Shown here: piece by piece, positions 8,940-17,542 of the stretch
Layout of the letters: every line of letters starts with the position of its first letter
How positions within the stretch are numbered: position 1 is the first letter of the stretch
Assembly (NCBI RefSeq): GCF_001591825.1
Contig: NZ_BCVQ01000012.1
Span: 1 to 64,000, forward strand
DNA length: 64,000 bases
Reading direction: 5' to 3'
Source: Rossellomorea vietnamensis NBRC 101237
GTDB lineage: Bacteria > Bacillota > Bacilli > Bacillales > Bacillaceae_B
The notes under the pieces: generated by a model
Databases searched by the model: none
The model's input: only the letters and a program-made list of their open reading frames with translations
What the model was told of the DNA's origin: nothing
Position numbers and translations under genes: made by a program

Positions 8940-9685
8940 TGGATAATATAGGTATTAATGTAGGCTACCGGATATTAAAGTATTATTTATGGCAGCGATT
9001 CATCTTCCGCCATCAAGTGAAGCGGGAAAAAGAAAAGCTTTCCTATCATAAACTTTCCCGTGGCCTTAAACAATTTGAAGAAGAAAAACCGACTCTTCAA
9101 AAAAAGCATCTCTTCCATTGCACCTTTACGATTTTCGACCTTGAAACCACTGGTTTTTTTCCTGAAGTTGGAGATGAAATCATTTCGATTGGAGCTGTAA
9201 AGCTGAAAGAAGGAAAAGTTCAAAGGGATGAGACATTCTATCAGGTGATCGACCCTCTTCAAACAGTGTCCAGGGAAACGAAGAGGTTTACGGGACTAAG
9301 ACGTAAAGATTTTTTAAATGGAGTGACGCTGCCTATAGGGTTGGAACGTTTTTTGGAGTTCAGTAAAGGGACGATTCTGGTAGCACATCCCGCGAGCTTC
9401 GACATTAACTTTCTTCAAAAAAGGATAAATAAATGGGAACTGCCTTCTTTCGATCCAGAATTTGTCGATTCCTTTTCATTGGCCAATAGCTTACTTGGCA
9501 GGGATGACTGCTATTTGGATGTTCTTATAAAGAAATTCGATATTCAAGACCGGACCCGCCACCATGCTTTAAATGATGCGATCATGACGGCCGAGATTTT
9601 CGAACGACTTTTGACACTATGTTATCAACAAGAAGTTCATACAATCCGAGGATTGCATGAATTCCTGCTTCAGGAATCAGGCTGA
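8939..9685 (+). CDS. DnaQ-like 3'-5' exonuclease
   Basis: DEDDh-type exonuclease of 248 residues. Motif I is FDLETTGFFPEVGDEIISIG (about 65-84), motif II is AHPASFDINFL, and motif III is HHALNDAIMTAEIF, which supplies the catalytic His and final Asp. A basic N-terminal extension of about 55 residues precedes the domain. The start shares one base with the stop of the DUF294 gene (TAATG), so translation is coupled. It is not the PolC proofreading domain; it may trim RNA or DNA in a pathway controlled by its partner. Confidence 0.88.
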   Translation: MDNIGINVGYRILKYYLWQRFIFRHQVKREKEKLSYHKLSRGLKQFEEEKPTLQKKHLFHCTFTIFDLETTGFFPEVGDEIISIGAVKLKEGKVQRDETFYQVIDPLQTVSRETKRFTGLRRKDFLNGVTLPIGLERFLEFSKGTILVAHPASFDINFLQKRINKWELPSFDPEFVDSFSLANSLLGRDDCYLDVLIKKFDIQDRTRHHALNDAIMTAEIFERLLTLCYQQEVHTIRGLHEFLLQESG

Positions 9686-9701
9686 CAGTCGAAAGAATAT
9701 A

Positions 9702-9737
9702 AAAAACGCATGAGGAGTAGACCTCATGCGTTTTTAC
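9702..9737. terminator. Bidirectional terminator between exonuclease gene and proA
   Basis: AAAAACGCATGAGG and CCTCATGCGTTTTT pair around AGTAGA, with A-run and T-run on the two sides, so it serves both converging genes. Confidence 0.88.
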
Positions 9738-9740
9738 ATA

Positions 9741-11003
9741 TTATCGAATTTGTCCGGTTCCATGCATCATATACTTCACTGTGGTTAGCGCCGGAAGACC
9801 CATCGGACCTCTTGCATGCAGCTTCTGGGTTGAAATGCCAATCTCAGCACCGAATCCTAATGCTCCTCCATCTGTGAAACGTGTAGAAGCATTATGATAT
9901 AAAGCAGCAGCATCAACCAGCATCATGAACTTTTTCGCCGTTTCATTGTTTTCCGTCACAATCGCTTCAGAATGTTTGGTACCGTATTGTTCAATATGAT
10001 CCACGGCTTCATTAAGTGAAGACACCACTTTCACGGCAATATCAAGACTTAAATATTCGTTTGCCCAATCTTCTTCACCTGCAAGTTTAGCATCTTTGAT
10101 CACTTCGACCACTTTTTCATCCCCATGAATGGAAACGTGATGCTCTTTCAGTTTTTCAACAAAGGCATCCTTGTGTTCATCAAACCAATTCTCATGGAGA
10201 ATGACGGTTTCAGCCGCATTACAAACCGCGGGACGGTCCGTTTTGGCATTTATGATGATGTTCAATGCTTTTTCCAGTTCAGCTTCCTTGTCGATGTAAA
10301 TATGACAATTCCCTACACCTGTCTCGAGGACAGGAACCGTTGCGTTATTGACGACAGCGTTGATCAATGCGCCGCCACCACGGGGAATCAGCACATCAAT
10401 ATGTTCTTTCATTGTGAATAATTCACTTGTCGCCTCACGATCCGTTGTGTTGATGAATTGTACGGCATCTTTTGGAATATCTGTTTGTTCCAACGCCTCA
10501 TGCATTACATCTACAATGGCTTTATTTGACGTGATGGCATTCGATCCACCTTTCAGGATGATGGCATTACCTGATTTTAATGCAAGACCTGTAGCGTCCA
10601 CCGTCACGTTTGGGCGGGCTTCATAAATCATTCCGATGACACCGAGCGGAACGGTCACTTTTTGAACTTGCAGCTGATTTTCCAAGGTCCAATCAGAAAC
10701 CACTTTACCAGTCGGATCTTCCAGGTCAGCCACTTGGCGAAGACCGTTTGCAAAGTCTTCAACCCGCTCTTTAGAAAGAGATAAGCGATCCATAAAGGCC
10801 TCTTCAAACCCCTTTTCCCGGCCTCTTTCAAGGTCTTTTTCGTTCTGTTTAAGAATGGACCCGTAGTTTGCCTCTAAATGGTCGGCAAGAATATGAAGGG
10901 CTTTATTTTTTTGTTCCGTTGTCAGCATGCTTAAGGTTTTAGAAGCTTTTTTAGCCAATATCGCCTGTTTTTTTACATCGGTTTTTTCTACAGTTAAAGT
11001 CAT
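9741..11003 (-). CDS. proA: Glutamate-5-semialdehyde dehydrogenase (gamma-glutamyl phosphate reductase)
   Basis: Reduces gamma-glutamyl phosphate to glutamate semialdehyde with NADPH, the second step of proline synthesis. The 420 residues span the full ALDH-superfamily fold of ProA, with the catalytic Cys in DRPAVCNAAET and the C-terminal GPMGLPALTTVKYMM. The ATG at 11003 lies downstream of AGGAGG; a TTG directly before it is less likely. It follows proB with a gap of about 65 bases and they should be co-transcribed. Confidence 0.96.
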   Translation of the reverse strand: MTLTVEKTDVKKQAILAKKASKTLSMLTTEQKNKALHILADHLEANYGSILKQNEKDLERGREKGFEEAFMDRLSLSKERVEDFANGLRQVADLEDPTGKVVSDWTLENQLQVQKVTVPLGVIGMIYEARPNVTVDATGLALKSGNAIILKGGSNAITSNKAIVDVMHEALEQTDIPKDAVQFINTTDREATSELFTMKEHIDVLIPRGGGALINAVVNNATVPVLETGVGNCHIYIDKEAELEKALNIIINAKTDRPAVCNAAETVILHENWFDEHKDAFVEKLKEHHVSIHGDEKVVEVIKDAKLAGEEDWANEYLSLDIAVKVVSSLNEAVDHIEQYGTKHSEAIVTENNETAKKFMMLVDAAALYHNASTRFTDGGALGFGAEIGISTQKLHARGPMGLPALTTVKYMMHGTGQIR

Positions 11004-11069
11004 CAAATACCTCCTGATTATTTTGAAAAGCTATATACTTGAATGAATCAATTACAGAATAATGTTCAA

Positions 11070-12179
11070 CTAAACACCTACTGGAATGGGAACTTCTACA
11101 TGACATACGAGCTGATCAATTTCTACTGCGATTTCATCGGCTTTTATATTTGTAGGGTTCTTCAGCTGACCAGAGCGATAGTTAACCATTCCAAGACCGA
11201 TTTCCTCCTCGCGGTTATCCAGGATACGTACGACTGCACCCTTATCAAAACGGCCTTTCACAGTATAAATATCATCGATCGTCAAACTCTCTTTCCGCTC
11301 TAAAATACGGTCTTTCGCATCTGCATCGATGGTGATTTCACCTTCTGGACCGGAATTGAACGCAATCCATTGCTTTTTGGAATCGAGATTGACCGAATCT
11401 TCCGTCGATTCAAAATAGGTTCCTTTAGCCGTATGCTGGACAGCATCGTAAATGATGTTAGAATGTCCTGATTTACCCAGGAACGCGGGTATGCCTGATG
11501 CCATTGTAATCTTGAATGCATCGATCTTTGATCTCATGCCGCCGGTACCGACTGAGCTACCCGGCTCTCCCGCCATGTCTTCAATATCTTCCGTGATTTC
11601 AGTTACACTCTCCAGCAGTTCAGCATCTGGATTTTTGCGGGGATCTGAATCATATAGCCCATCAATATCTGATAGGATGATGAGTTGATCAGCATCCACG
11701 AGTGCTGCGACTTTAGCGGATAGTGTGTCATTATCTCCAAACTTCAAACGGTCAATCGTTACGGTATCATTTTCATTTACAATCGGAATAATCCCTCTTT
11801 CGAGCAGGACATTAATCGTATTTCTGGCATTGTTGTATCGATCTTCATCAGAAAAATCACTACGAGTGATCAGAATTTGAGAAGCCACATATCCATTTGA
11901 AATTAATAGATCAGAATACGCTTCGATTAATAGCCCTTGACCAATAGCTGCTGCTGCCTGTTTCTCAGGCAGCGAACTTGGGCGTGTCAAGCAACCCAAT
12001 TTACGATAACCTGCAGCAACTGCTCCTGATGAAACAAGCAAGACTTCATGACCGTCATCCTTTAAACGGACAACCTCATCCACAAGTCGCTCAAGCTTCC
12101 TGCGGCTCATTTCTCCATGTAAGCTTGTCAATGAACTACTTCCAATCTTAATCACGATACGTTTCTTATCTTGGGACAT
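11070..12179 (-). CDS. proB: Glutamate 5-kinase
   Basis: Phosphorylates glutamate with ATP in the first step of proline synthesis. The N-terminal amino-acid-kinase domain (about 1-260) contains VIKIGSSSLTS, SSGAVAAG, NENDTV and GTGGMRSKIDAF. A C-terminal PUA domain (about 275-360) is present, as in full-length ProB. 369 residues is the standard length. The ATG follows TAGGAGTG. Feedback inhibition by proline is known for the family but cannot be judged here. Confidence 0.96.
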   Translation of the reverse strand: MSQDKKRIVIKIGSSSLTSLHGEMSRRKLERLVDEVVRLKDDGHEVLLVSSGAVAAGYRKLGCLTRPSSLPEKQAAAAIGQGLLIEAYSDLLISNGYVASQILITRSDFSDEDRYNNARNTINVLLERGIIPIVNENDTVTIDRLKFGDNDTLSAKVAALVDADQLIILSDIDGLYDSDPRKNPDAELLESVTEITEDIEDMAGEPGSSVGTGGMRSKIDAFKITMASGIPAFLGKSGHSNIIYDAVQHTAKGTYFESTEDSVNLDSKKQWIAFNSGPEGEITIDADAKDRILERKESLTIDDIYTVKGRFDKGAVVRILDNREEEIGLGMVNYRSGQLKNPTNIKADEIAVEIDQLVCHVEVPIPVGV

Positions 12180-12198
12180 TCAATCACTCCTAGTAATA

Positions 12199-12241
12199 AG
12201 GTCCGTCCCTTGCCCCTCTTTCTATATGCAGGGACAGACCT
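12199..12241. repeat. Imperfect palindrome between P5C reductase gene and proB
   Basis: AGGTCCGTCCCT and AGGGACAGACCT form a 12-bp stem with one mismatch around an 18-base loop. The core matches the element at 3880-3907. Confidence 0.55.
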
Positions 12242-12300
12242 GTATTTCATGTTTGGTTGGTAACATAATTTATATGAGGTGTTTGGAATTCGTTGGGTTA

Positions 12301-13146
12301 TTAGCTTGTGACTAATTCTTTGGACCGTAAGGATGAGCTGATTTCTTTCGAACGCTTTTCTGCTCCCTTAACAGCTTCTGAGATGGCTTTACCTCCACCG
12401 AACTGAGCTAATGCATCAAGTCCTGCAGCCGTAGTACCGTTTGGGGATGTTACATTTTCTCTAAGTTGGGTTGGTGATTCTTCTCGCTCCAGCATCATTT
12501 TGGCTGCTCCGAAAATGGTTTGAGCTCCGATTTTACGAGCCAATTTCGGGTCTAATCCTGCTTCAGCACCCGTCTTTTCGATATGTTCCATTAAATAGTA
12601 GAAGTAAGCTGGACCGCTTCCGGCAATTCCAGTGAAAATGTCCATCTGGCTTTCTTCGATGACGAATACTTCTCCGATGCTTGATAGTAACTCTTCTGCG
12701 TTCTCCATATCTTCTCTTGAAGTGAACCTTCCGGCACTGATAGCCGTTGCAGATTCCTTCAGCATACTTGACGTATTTGGCATGACACGGATGACAGGCT
12801 GACCTCCAGGTAACTGTTCTTCCATATGAGAAGTCGTAATCCCTGCCAGTACCGACATGATCACCGTATCGTTCCTGACAAGATGATTGATGGAATCTAA
12901 TGCCTTATCGATATCCTTTGGCTTCATGGCAAGAATGAGAATATCTATTTCATCAAAGGGCAGATCGTCTTTCGTAATTGCTGTGATATCATATTTAGCT
13001 TTCATTTCTTGAAGTCTTCCATAATTGCTTCGATTCGAAACAATGATTTGCTCAGCTGGAATCTTGCCACTCTGTACTGTCCCTGAAATCATTGCTTCAG
13101 CCATATTACCTGCACCAAGAAATGCTATCGTTTTATTATTTAACAA
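12301..13146 (-). CDS. proC: Pyrroline-5-carboxylate reductase
   Basis: Catalyses the last step of proline synthesis, NAD(P)H-dependent reduction of P5C. The Rossmann motif IAFLGAGNMAEAMISG is at the N terminus, VMPNTSS and GSGPAYFYYLMEH follow, and LRENVTSPNGTTAAGL is the family signature near residue 240. The start is a TTG eight bases after GGGAGC; no better ATG is in frame. 281 residues. Bacillus has several paralogues (ProI, ProH, ProG); gene order here, reductase-proB-proA, suggests the biosynthetic copy, but I cannot say which. No T-box motif was found upstream. Confidence 0.93.
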   Translation of the reverse strand: MLNNKTIAFLGAGNMAEAMISGTVQSGKIPAEQIIVSNRSNYGRLQEMKAKYDITAITKDDLPFDEIDILILAMKPKDIDKALDSINHLVRNDTVIMSVLAGITTSHMEEQLPGGQPVIRVMPNTSSMLKESATAISAGRFTSREDMENAEELLSSIGEVFVIEESQMDIFTGIAGSGPAYFYYLMEHIEKTGAEAGLDPKLARKIGAQTIFGAAKMMLEREESPTQLRENVTSPNGTTAAGLDALAQFGGGKAISEAVKGAEKRSKEISSSLRSKELVTS

Positions 13147-13563
13147 TCATATCCGCTCCCGTTCCTTATTTTATAGTACGTTTTTCTCAAAACACTTTTT
13201 TCGTTTTTAGTTGTACATTTAATGTAATAATCAAGAAAAAATAATTAAGATAATAGTTGTTTCAGGTCGCCAAAAACCTTGATTGGCGTGTGTTTTGTTC
13301 ACAACGTTAATAATCGTAACATGCTGAGGAATGATATCAAGGGCATTATAGGAAGTAGTAAGGAATTAGCCGAAATAGCTAGTGGAAGCGTTATCATTAC
13401 CATTTATGTTATTCAGATTCCTTCTGAAGGCCCTAGATTGGCTGAGAAAGCGTATAATCAGAATTTATACTGTAAGGATATGATTGGAAATAGATTGATT
13501 TTTTGGCCCTGCCCCCTGTCAGCGCAGTTCGGAGAGCACGTTCCAACAAGTCCATTCTAAAAA
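13147..13563. other. Intergenic region, possibly with a decayed coding fragment
   Basis: About 420 bases without a convincing gene. A plus-strand frame at 13279-13560 (TTG start, no ribosome binding site) contains DIKGIIGSSKELAEI and later GPRLAEKAYNQN, which faintly resemble the start of the AAA+ domain of sigma-54 activators, but there is no Walker A motif. It could be an eroded fragment or chance. Confidence 0.2.
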
Positions 13564-13566
13564 CAA

Positions 13567-13605
13567 AAAAATCCCGTCAAGCTTTTAAAGGCTTAACGGG
13601 ATTTT
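13567..13605. terminator. Terminator of the LCP gene
   Basis: AAATCCCGT plus AAGC pairs with GGCTT plus ACGGGATTT. On the minus strand it ends in a T-run, directly after the LCP gene. Confidence 0.82.
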
Positions 13606-13610
13606 CAGAT

Positions 13611-14564
13611 TTATTCGTTTGCAGTGTCGTCTGGGCTTTTTCCACTCAGGAAGTCTTTTAAAGCTTGAATATTTTCTTCGAAGTCTATTTCGAGAACGGA
13701 TCCCACTCCGCTGTAACTTCCATTTGTATAGGATCCTTCTACTGGCAAGGTTAGCTTGTCCATGTCACTGGTGTTGCTGAGAAGAATATCTTTCGCGATT
13801 GAGATTTGATCCAGTTTGCTCATATTCGTCTGAATATATGGCTGAATGGATCCTGCCATTTTCGGAAGCTTTGTTACGCCTCCGATGGATAAGGCTTCAT
13901 CTTTAAGGGCAGCAATCACTTTTTGCTGTCTTTTAACCCTTCCGAAGTCACCATTTTCATCATGACGGAATCTGGCATAGCCGAGTAATTCCTTTCCGTT
14001 CAGGTTTTGGACACCAGGTTCGAGGGAAACACCGATGTTTTCTGACATCGCCTTTTCAACATCCATTTCAATTCCTTCTGGTGCAAGGATGTCGACTGAC
14101 TGTTCAAAACCTTTAAAATCAACAATCATGTAGTATTGAATATCAAGATCAAAGTTCTGCTTGATTGTCTTTCGAAGCAATTCCGGTCCGCCTAAATAAA
14201 AAGCGGTATTTAGCTTATAGTTTTTATATCCGGGGATTTCAGCATATATATCCCTCATAAACGAAACGAGTTTGGTTTCATTCGTTTTCGGGTCGATTTG
14301 CGCGAGCATCATAGTATCTGTCCTTGATTTCTCCTCGCCCCTGCTATCGACTCCCAATAACAAAACGTTAACCTTCCCGTTTTCATCTTTTACTCCATTG
14401 AATTTATAATCTTCCTGCATCTGGTCTTCACCAGCCATTTTATAACCACTGTAAAATTGAAAAGCAGCGTAACCGATCAAACTGAAAATAAGGATTAATA
14501 ATACCAAAATCACTTTTCTACCACGTTTTTTCCTCTTGGTCTTTCGATCTAGTCGTGACTCCAT
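13611..14564 (-). CDS. LCP (LytR-CpsA-Psr) family protein, teichoic-acid ligase type
   Basis: Membrane-anchored enzyme that transfers anionic polymers from undecaprenyl phosphate to peptidoglycan, as B. subtilis TagTUV do. Residues 1-14 are strongly basic, a single TM helix spans about 15-35, and the extracellular LCP domain follows. Conserved family elements are VNVLLLGVDSRGEEKSRTDT (Asp and Arg residues contact the lipid phosphate), SFMRDIYAEIPGY and YARFRHDENGDFGRVKRQQ. The ATG at 14564 follows AGGTGAAG; an upstream ATG at 14591 has no ribosome binding site. About 317 residues. Confidence 0.9.
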   Translation of the reverse strand: MESRLDRKTKRKKRGRKVILVLLILIFSLIGYAAFQFYSGYKMAGEDQMQEDYKFNGVKDENGKVNVLLLGVDSRGEEKSRTDTMMLAQIDPKTNETKLVSFMRDIYAEIPGYKNYKLNTAFYLGGPELLRKTIKQNFDLDIQYYMIVDFKGFEQSVDILAPEGIEMDVEKAMSENIGVSLEPGVQNLNGKELLGYARFRHDENGDFGRVKRQQKVIAALKDEALSIGGVTKLPKMAGSIQPYIQTNMSKLDQISIAKDILLSNTSDMDKLTLPVEGSYTNGSYSGVGSVLEIDFEENIQALKDFLSGKSPDDTANE

Positions 14565-14613
14565 TTCTTCACCTACTTTTATGACATTCATGATGAACCG
14601 ATGATAATATGAA

Positions 14614-14642
14614 ATAGTACTCTATGCAATTAAAATTGACAA
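14614..14642 (-). promoter_or_regulatory. Sigma-A promoter of the LCP gene
   Basis: On the minus strand TTGTCA and TACTAT are separated by 17 bases, about 50 bases upstream of the LCP start. Confidence 0.55.
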
Positions 14643-14727
14643 TCACAGAATACTGGATAAACTAACACTTTTCTCCATACCGGTCCACCCCGAGAATATA
14701 GTTTACCACAAATATCTATAAAAGTAT

Positions 14728-15456
14728 TTAAATGTTCCCGTCAAATAAGATCAAAGATTGAAAATGTGAACCGGTAAGTTTCCTTATATTCTGTTCTTCT
14801 TCCTTATTGTACGAAATGATAAATGAAGTGGCGGGCCCGCTTGATTTATCCAAGTCATGGGTGGAGTATACATCTCCCCTTTTCAACGGTTTCCCTATAA
14901 GCAGAGACAGTTCATGACGCACACCTTTGGAACCTACAGGTAATATATCGACTATGGAAGGATGGTGAATGCAGAGATGAAATAGACCCAATGGGGCTAT
15001 GGATGATCTGTGTATCAGTACTTCTTCCCCCACTAAAGGAATGCCGATAAGAGCATATGAAAGATCTTTTTGGGGAAGAAAGTGTCGCTCCTTCCTTCTC
15101 ATACCGATACAGGTTACGCCGAGTGCAGACTGGTTTAGATCGAAATTGGATTCTGAACTTCCCGTTAGGGGAATATCCCCCATATCTAGTTCACTCAAAC
15201 CCAACCGCACTCCCGAGGCATACTTCTCCCACACGGTGTCACCTGTGAAGTTCATTAATTGAACGGCCATGAGGCGGGCACCGGCTGATAAACATTCCAT
15301 CACCGCGACTCGAAAACCGAAATATCCCACCACCTCAGGATCAACCTGCACGGCGTCATCGGGCTTATTTCCGATTCCACCGCTGCAGTCAGAGGCAATG
15401 ATCAGTTCATCTTTATCAGTGATGGAGATGGACAGCGCATCACGATTTCCAATCAT
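14728..15456 (-). CDS. cblS: Alpha-ribazole kinase
   Basis: Phosphorylates alpha-ribazole to alpha-ribazole phosphate, the lower-ligand precursor. The fold is that of AIR-synthase/PurM-like ATP-binding proteins: the N-terminal half holds ASDCSGGIGNKPDDAVQVD and GYFGFRVAVMECLSAGA, typical of that superfamily. The CblS role is known from work on Geobacillus; here it rests on sequence type and on position as last gene of the B12 operon behind cblT. ATGA overlap with cblT. 242 residues. Confidence 0.82.
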   Translation of the reverse strand: MIGNRDALSISITDKDELIIASDCSGGIGNKPDDAVQVDPEVVGYFGFRVAVMECLSAGARLMAVQLMNFTGDTVWEKYASGVRLGLSELDMGDIPLTGSSESNFDLNQSALGVTCIGMRRKERHFLPQKDLSYALIGIPLVGEEVLIHRSSIAPLGLFHLCIHHPSIVDILPVGSKGVRHELSLLIGKPLKRGDVYSTHDLDKSSGPATSFIISYNKEEEQNIRKLTGSHFQSLILFDGNI

Positions 15457-15938
15457 TCTAATTCACCCCTTGGTAATTTGGAAGCTAGAGGAGGATAAAG
15501 AAAGTGAGCCATTGTTAAATTGATGAAGCTCCCTACTAATAAAGAAGGAACGATTGTGATGTAAAAAGAAGAACTCAGGATAAAAACAAAGGGCAAAGCT
15601 GCCAATACACCATTCCCTACCAGAAAAAGCGCAGCTGCCAATACACGATGCCCACATGAAAATACATAGCCGAAAAGCCAGACAAGGAGAGCCATTTCCA
15701 CGGCAATGAGAAAATGGAGCGGACCGAGGGGGAAACCTGCATACAGGCTTGAAAGTATATGTCCTCCCCCTGCCACCAGCGCTCCCTTCCTTCCATTGTA
15801 TAAAGAAGCGATTAATAATGCAGGCATACTGTCAAGGGCGATGGTCCCGATGATCGCCGGAATCTTCACCATCCCTCCAATGGCAGCAAAAGCCAAAAAC
15901 AATGATAGTAACAAAATGGACTTTAAACTACTACTCAT
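15453..15938 (-). CDS. cblT: Alpha-ribazole transporter, ECF S-component-like
   Basis: Small membrane protein of about 161 residues with five or six hydrophobic helices, resembling ECF-type substrate-binding S components. Known CblT proteins take up alpha-ribazole for salvage. I set the start at the ATG at 15938, which overlaps the last codons of the adenosyltransferase gene by eight bases; the longer frame from 16004 would add a polar tail lying inside the upstream gene. ATGA overlap with cblS. The assignment depends strongly on the pairing with cblS. Confidence 0.78.
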   Translation of the reverse strand: MSSSLKSILLLSLFLAFAAIGGMVKIPAIIGTIALDSMPALLIASLYNGRKGALVAGGGHILSSLYAGFPLGPLHFLIAVEMALLVWLFGYVFSCGHRVLAAALFLVGNGVLAALPFVFILSSSFYITIVPSLLVGSFINLTMAHFLYPPLASKLPRGELE

Positions 15939-16518
15939 TGTGTTTCTGAATTTTACGTGTAGAGAATACGTTGGCACTGCGGAGGTATTCAACGTCTTTG
16001 ACACTACTTCTGTGATTGATCACGCGTGCCAGAGCAAAGAAGTAGTCTGATAATCGATTGATGTATTGCAACGAAACTACCGGAAAGTCGGGGTCTGCCT
16101 TTGAAAGGGTAACCATGCATCTCTCTGCCCTTCTCGCAACGGTCCGTGCAATATGAATACTCGCAGAAGCTTTTACACCACCCGGCAGTATGAATTTTTC
16201 AAGAGGTGGAGCTTCTCTGACCAAATCGTCTATTTTTTCTTCCAAAGCGAGGACGGAATCCATTTGAAGCTTGCTCCTTCTCTTTTTTGAGACATTGGAT
16301 AAATCTCCCCCGCAGTCAAAGAGTTCATGCTGAATTGTAACTAAGTCCTTTACGATATCGTCAAAGCGCTCATGATATAATTCACAAATAGCCTGACCAA
16401 CGAAGCTATTGACTTCATCCAGTGTCCCGTATGCTTCCACCCTGATATCGTCCTTATCGACCCTACCCCCGATTAAACTTGTCTGTCCTTTGTCTCCTGT
16501 TCTTGTGTATAGTTGCAT
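15931..16518 (-). CDS. PduO-type cob(I)alamin adenosyltransferase
   Basis: Transfers the 5'-deoxyadenosyl group of ATP to cob(I)alamin or cobinamide, making the coenzyme form. Signature elements are YTRTGDKGQTSLIGG at the N terminus (ATP binding), RVEAYGTLDEVNSFVG, and FILPGG followed by HIARTVARRAERCMV. The ATG at 16518 follows GGAGG; the frame continues upstream to 16575 into the preceding gene, which I judge not translated. 195 residues, normal for the family (B. subtilis YvqK type). Confidence 0.93.
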   Translation of the reverse strand: MQLYTRTGDKGQTSLIGGRVDKDDIRVEAYGTLDEVNSFVGQAICELYHERFDDIVKDLVTIQHELFDCGGDLSNVSKKRRSKLQMDSVLALEEKIDDLVREAPPLEKFILPGGVKASASIHIARTVARRAERCMVTLSKADPDFPVVSLQYINRLSDYFFALARVINHRSSVKDVEYLRSANVFSTRKIQKHNE

Positions 16519-16532
16519 TATTATTTCCTCCC

Positions 16533-16961
16533 TTACCCTTTTATTGATGTAGCCATGCCATACCAAACAAGCCATACCTTATGCGACTTTTCAGCAAGGT
16601 CCTGATAAACCCATCCCGTCACATCTCTCCATTCCCTTGAAATGTGATCGATAGGGACAATTCCTTTCCCTATTTCTGACCCGATCCAGATTACTTTTCG
16701 TTCTGGATGTTCTTCTTCCCACTTTTTCAATTCCTCCATCCGTTGGAAGAATTCTTTCCTAACGTAACGATTTCCACGTAAAAGGGCAGATCGAACGGCA
16801 TACTCAAGCCCCTCCAACACCAGGACGGTCTTTGATGGATGGACTTCTTCCAAACCTTCTGTAAATAACCGGACCCATTCTGTGTCGCTTCTCTTCAAAC
16901 GAAAATGTTTTCTTACCCATTGGCCCTTGCCATTAAAGGAACCTCCCGTAATGAAGTACAA
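16533..16961 (-). CDS. CobU-like protein (second copy, short)
   Basis: A 142-residue relative of adenosylcobinamide kinase/guanylyltransferase. It begins with YFITGGSFNGKGQWV at the position of the CobU P-loop, but the usual Ser/Thr after GK is Gly. WIGSEIGKGIVP and the C-terminal REWRDVTGWVYQDLAEK resemble the CobU segment around its conserved SNEVGxGIVP motif. The TTG at 16961, six bases after GGAGGGA, gives a protein starting exactly at the P-loop strand; the longer frame to 17036 lies inside cobC. It overlaps the cobC end by 49 bases. The precise role, as a partner or as guanylyltransferase, is unknown. Confidence 0.75.
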   Translation of the reverse strand: MYFITGGSFNGKGQWVRKHFRLKRSDTEWVRLFTEGLEEVHPSKTVLVLEGLEYAVRSALLRGNRYVRKEFFQRMEELKKWEEEHPERKVIWIGSEIGKGIVPIDHISREWRDVTGWVYQDLAEKSHKVWLVWYGMATSIKG

Positions 16962-17542
16962 TTCTGGTCCCTCCAATCCTCTTCTGTTTTCCAACCCAAT
17001 TCGTATCCGTTTCCGTGGGAGACCTCCCAATCCCAAAAAGATCTATGATCACTTTTGGGGGATAGAGAAGTTAACAGGTGCCGAATGACTCCACCATGGG
17101 TTATGACTGAGTACCGATCCCCATTAAGTGAATCGATTTGTCCTTTGATTTGCTCCCAGGCAACTTCGACTCGTTTTATAAATTGATGTATCCCTTCCCC
17201 TCCTGGAGGAGATTTAGAGGGATCGGTTATCCAATACTGATACTCTTCATTTCCCTTCAAATCCTCGTAGGTCAAGCCTTCCCATTTTCCAAAATGTAAT
17301 TCTCTTAACAGAGGAGATGAAATGATAGAGGCTTCAGGAAACAAAAAATGCGAGGTCTCCAAACATCGGTTTAGGTCGCTTGAAAAACATCCCTCATATG
17401 GCTTGTAGGATCGCTTTATCTGTTTAAGCTTATCGATTCCTTTTCGTGATAAGCTCGGGTTTGACCAACCGATGTATTTCCCTCTCTCATTTGCATCTGT
17501 TAAACCATGTCGAATAAAAGCAATAGCCATATAGTCATCCAT
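16913..17542 (-). CDS. cobC: Alpha-ribazole phosphatase (histidine phosphatase family)
   Basis: Histidine phosphatase of 209 residues, with FIRHGLTDANERGKYIG (phospho-accepting His in RHG) at the N terminus, ELHFGKWEGLTYED in the middle and the second catalytic His in VITHGGVIRHL. In a B12 operon this fold usually dephosphorylates alpha-ribazole phosphate or cobalamin phosphate. The start at 17542 follows GGGGGGAG and overlaps the end of cobS. The related phosphoglycerate mutase group is an alternative, made unlikely by context. Confidence 0.85.
   Translation of the reverse strand: MDDYMAIAFIRHGLTDANERGKYIGWSNPSLSRKGIDKLKQIKRSYKPYEGCFSSDLNRCLETSHFLFPEASIISSPLLRELHFGKWEGLTYEDLKGNEEYQYWITDPSKSPPGGEGIHQFIKRVEVAWEQIKGQIDSLNGDRYSVITHGGVIRHLLTSLSPKSDHRSFWDWEVSHGNGYELGWKTEEDWRDQNCTSLREVPLMARANG

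Noticed and set aside
13147-13260. T-box leader for the proline genes
   Set aside because: Known for proBA in some Bacilli, but no AGGGTGGNACCGCG-type block on the minus strand upstream of the reductase gene or proB.
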